Positions 31,680 through 32,710 of a stretch of DNA of 32,710 nt are shown piece by piece. Below the pieces are notes generated by a model that had not been told where the DNA came from, did not search any database, and saw nothing but the letters and a program-made list of their open reading frames with translations. The translations under genes were made by a program, and so were the position numbers. The stretch's first letter is position 1. Each line of letters opens with the position of its first letter. The DNA is from an uncultured Bacteroidales bacterium (lineage in GTDB: Bacteria > Bacteroidota > Bacteroidia > Bacteroidales > Paludibacteraceae), in the NCBI GenBank assembly GCA_900321005.1, contig ONUF01000018.1, forward strand, positions 1-32,710, read 5' to 3'.

Positions 31680-31715
31680 ATGTTTATTTACCATAATAAA
31701 ATTCAAAGCATATGA
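31680..31715 (+). CDS. 11-residue leader peptide overlapping the mutB start
   Basis: ATG at 31680 behind GGAGG encodes [11 protein letters not shown]. The TGA at 31713-31715 overlaps the mutB ATG (31712-31714) as ATGA. The leader start codon lies in the distal arm of the long inverted repeat. mutB itself has no Shine-Dalgarno directly before its ATG, so it may depend on translation of this leader. Existence of the peptide is inferred. Confidence 0.4.
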   Translation: MFIYHNKIQSI

Positions 31716-32710
31716 AGCCGAATTTTAAAGATATCAACATTAAGCAAGTTTCGGCCAGCAAGGTTGTTGGCCCGAACAACGCCGACTGGCAAACGCCGGA
31801 GCTCATCGACGTCAAGCCGATCTACACCAAAGAGGACCTGCAGGGCATGGAGCACCTCGACTACGTCTCGGGTATTCCTCCGTTCCTCCGTGGCCCGTAC
31901 AGCGCCATGTATCCGCTGCGTCCCTGGACCATCCGTCAGTACGCCGGATTCTCCACCGCCGAGGAATCCAACGCTTTCTACCGCCGCAACCTCGCGTCCG
32001 GTCAGAAAGGTCTGTCTGTCGCTTTTGACCTCCCGACCCACCGCGGCTACAACGCCGATAACATGCGCGTGGTCGGCGACGTCGGCAAAGCAGGTGTGTC
32101 CATCTGCTCCCTCGAGGACATGAAGGTCCTCTTCGCCGGCATTCCATTGAACAAGATGTCCGTCTCCATGACCATGAACGGCGCCGTGCTGCCGATCCTC
32201 GCGTTCTACATCAATGCCGGACTCGAGCAGGGTGCCAAACTGGAGGAGATGGCAGGTACCATCCAGAACGATATCCTCAAGGAGTTCATGGTGCGTAACA
32301 CCTATATCTACCCGCCTAAGTTCTCCATGAAGATCATCGCCGATACCTCCCAGAACATGCCTAAGTTCAACTCCATCTCCATCTCCGGTTACCACATGCA
32401 GGAGGCCGGTGCGACGGCAGATATCGAGTTGGCTTACACGCTGGCCGACGGTATGGAGTACCTCCGCGCAGGTGTCAATGCCGGCATGGATGTCGATACG
32501 TTTGCTCCGCGTCTGTCCTTCTTCTGGGCGATCGGTATGAACCATTTCATGGAGATTGCCAAGATGCGTGCAGGTCGTATGCTCTGGGCGAAAATTGTGA
32601 AATCTTTCGGTGCCAAGAACCCGAAATCCATGGCGCTCCGTACGCACAGCCAGACCTCCGGTTGGTCGCTCACCGAGCAGGACCCGTTCAACAACGTCGG
32701 TCGTACCTGT
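31712..32710 (+). CDS. mutB: Methylmalonyl-CoA mutase large (catalytic) subunit (partial, cut at window end)
   Basis: The adenosylcobalamin-dependent subunit that carries the radical rearrangement between methylmalonyl-CoA and succinyl-CoA. 333 codons are present, of a protein usually a little over 700 residues. The N-terminal half of the substrate barrel is unmistakable: [87 protein letters not shown] and [20 protein letters not shown]. The C-terminal B12-binding domain lies beyond the window. The start is set by the conserved N-terminal sequence and the ATGA overlap with the leader ORF. Confidence 0.97.
   Translation, partial: MKPNFKDINIKQVSASKVVGPNNADWQTPELIDVKPIYTKEDLQGMEHLDYVSGIPPFLRGPYSAMYPLRPWTIRQYAGFSTAEESNAFYRRNLASGQKGLSVAFDLPTHRGYNADNMRVVGDVGKAGVSICSLEDMKVLFAGIPLNKMSVSMTMNGAVLPILAFYINAGLEQGAKLEEMAGTIQNDILKEFMVRNTYIYPPKFSMKIIADTSQNMPKFNSISISGYHMQEAGATADIELAYTLADGMEYLRAGVNAGMDVDTFAPRLSFFWAIGMNHFMEIAKMRAGRMLWAKIVKSFGAKNPKSMALRTHSQTSGWSLTEQDPFNNVGRTC

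Larger units (their letters stand above)
31312..31691 (+). ncRNA. Structured element bounded by a 20-nt inverted repeat, between mutA and mutB (cis-regulatory RNA or MITE-like insertion)
   Basis: The ends, GTAAATAAACAAAGATAAAC (31312-31331) and the complement at 31672-31691, pair at 19 of 20 positions. Domain A (31337-31451) is closed by CGCT/AGCG plus AGTTGT/ACAACT. It contains hairpins AACTC-TTC-GAGTT (31348-31360), ATTTA-TAAA-TAAAT (31385-31398) and ACCGC-AGA-GCGGT (31427-31439). Domain B pairs 31458-31472 with 31504-31518. Domain C is closed by TGGATTT (31538-31544) and AAATCCA (31647-31653). It encloses a 6-bp hairpin (31547-31561), a long hairpin of about 16 pairs (31571-31614) and a 9-bp hairpin (31616-31643), making a four-way junction. 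The pentamer ATAAT flanks both ends (31306-31310, 31693-31697), which could be a target duplication. No match to a known RNA family that I recognise. Confidence 0.6.

Noticed and set aside
31312-31691. Standard cobalamin riboswitch controlling mutB
   Set aside because: I see no B12-box-like conserved core. The B12 dependence of the product alone is not enough to call a known riboswitch.
31703-32647. 314-codon minus-strand open frame opposite mutB
   Set aside because: mutB is certain from its conserved motifs; the antisense frame is Arg/His-rich and unlike any family.

Overview
The window is typical of a Bacteroidales (phylum Bacteroidota) genome. It carries a Na+-pumping NADH:quinone reductase (nqr) operon and a two-subunit methylmalonyl-CoA mutase (mutA/mutB). 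It also has secreted proteins with type IX secretion-like C-terminal tails, and repeated promoters with the Bacteroidota -7 element TANNTTTG. Few genes have Shine-Dalgarno sequences. No rRNA, tRNA, integrase, transposase gene or CRISPR array was seen.

Layout. (1) 1-3646, minus strand: nqrA-B-C and the 5' part of nqrD, with overlapping start/stop codons. (2) 3938-8820, plus: a secreted protein of unknown function, a dipeptidyl peptidase IV-type S9 peptidase, a ROK-family sugar kinase and a small NodB-type deacetylase, all tightly spaced. (3) 8849-12771, minus: panB behind a lone FecCD-type ABC permease, and a ClpB disaggregase lacking its N domain, with a sigma54-like promoter. (4) 12938-21886, plus: nine closely packed genes, namely a PlsC-like acyltransferase, a TolC/HlyD/two-permease export system with no ATPase, a C_GCAxxG_C_C protein, cysK, cysE and a dihydrolipoyl dehydrogenase. 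(5) 21883-24754, minus: an outer-membrane barrel and a DASS/SLC13 anion transporter. (6) 24956-29125, plus: two tandem secreted endonuclease I paralogues with different C-terminal domains, and a cytidylate kinase-like protein. (7) 29423 to the end, plus: mutA and mutB (mutB cut by the window edge).

Two observations stand out. First, the 402 nt between mutA and mutB hold a compact element (31312-31691) bounded by a 20-nt inverted repeat (19/20 match). Inside are a ten-pair multibranch domain, a long hairpin and a four-way junction. The distal arm of the inverted repeat covers the start of an 11-codon leader ORF that has the only strong Shine-Dalgarno seen here, and the leader stop overlaps the mutB start. 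It could be a cis-regulatory RNA or a MITE-like insertion; I do not recognise it. Second, degenerate 7-nt tandem arrays are scattered through the window. They fill intergenic gaps, supply start and stop codons, and are inserted in frame inside conserved genes (dipeptidyl peptidase, lpd, FecCD permease, nqrB).

Seven promoters share an extended upstream element close to TTTGCRTATATS, placed exactly 20 nt before TANNTTTG, which is more conserved than the usual -33 TTTG.
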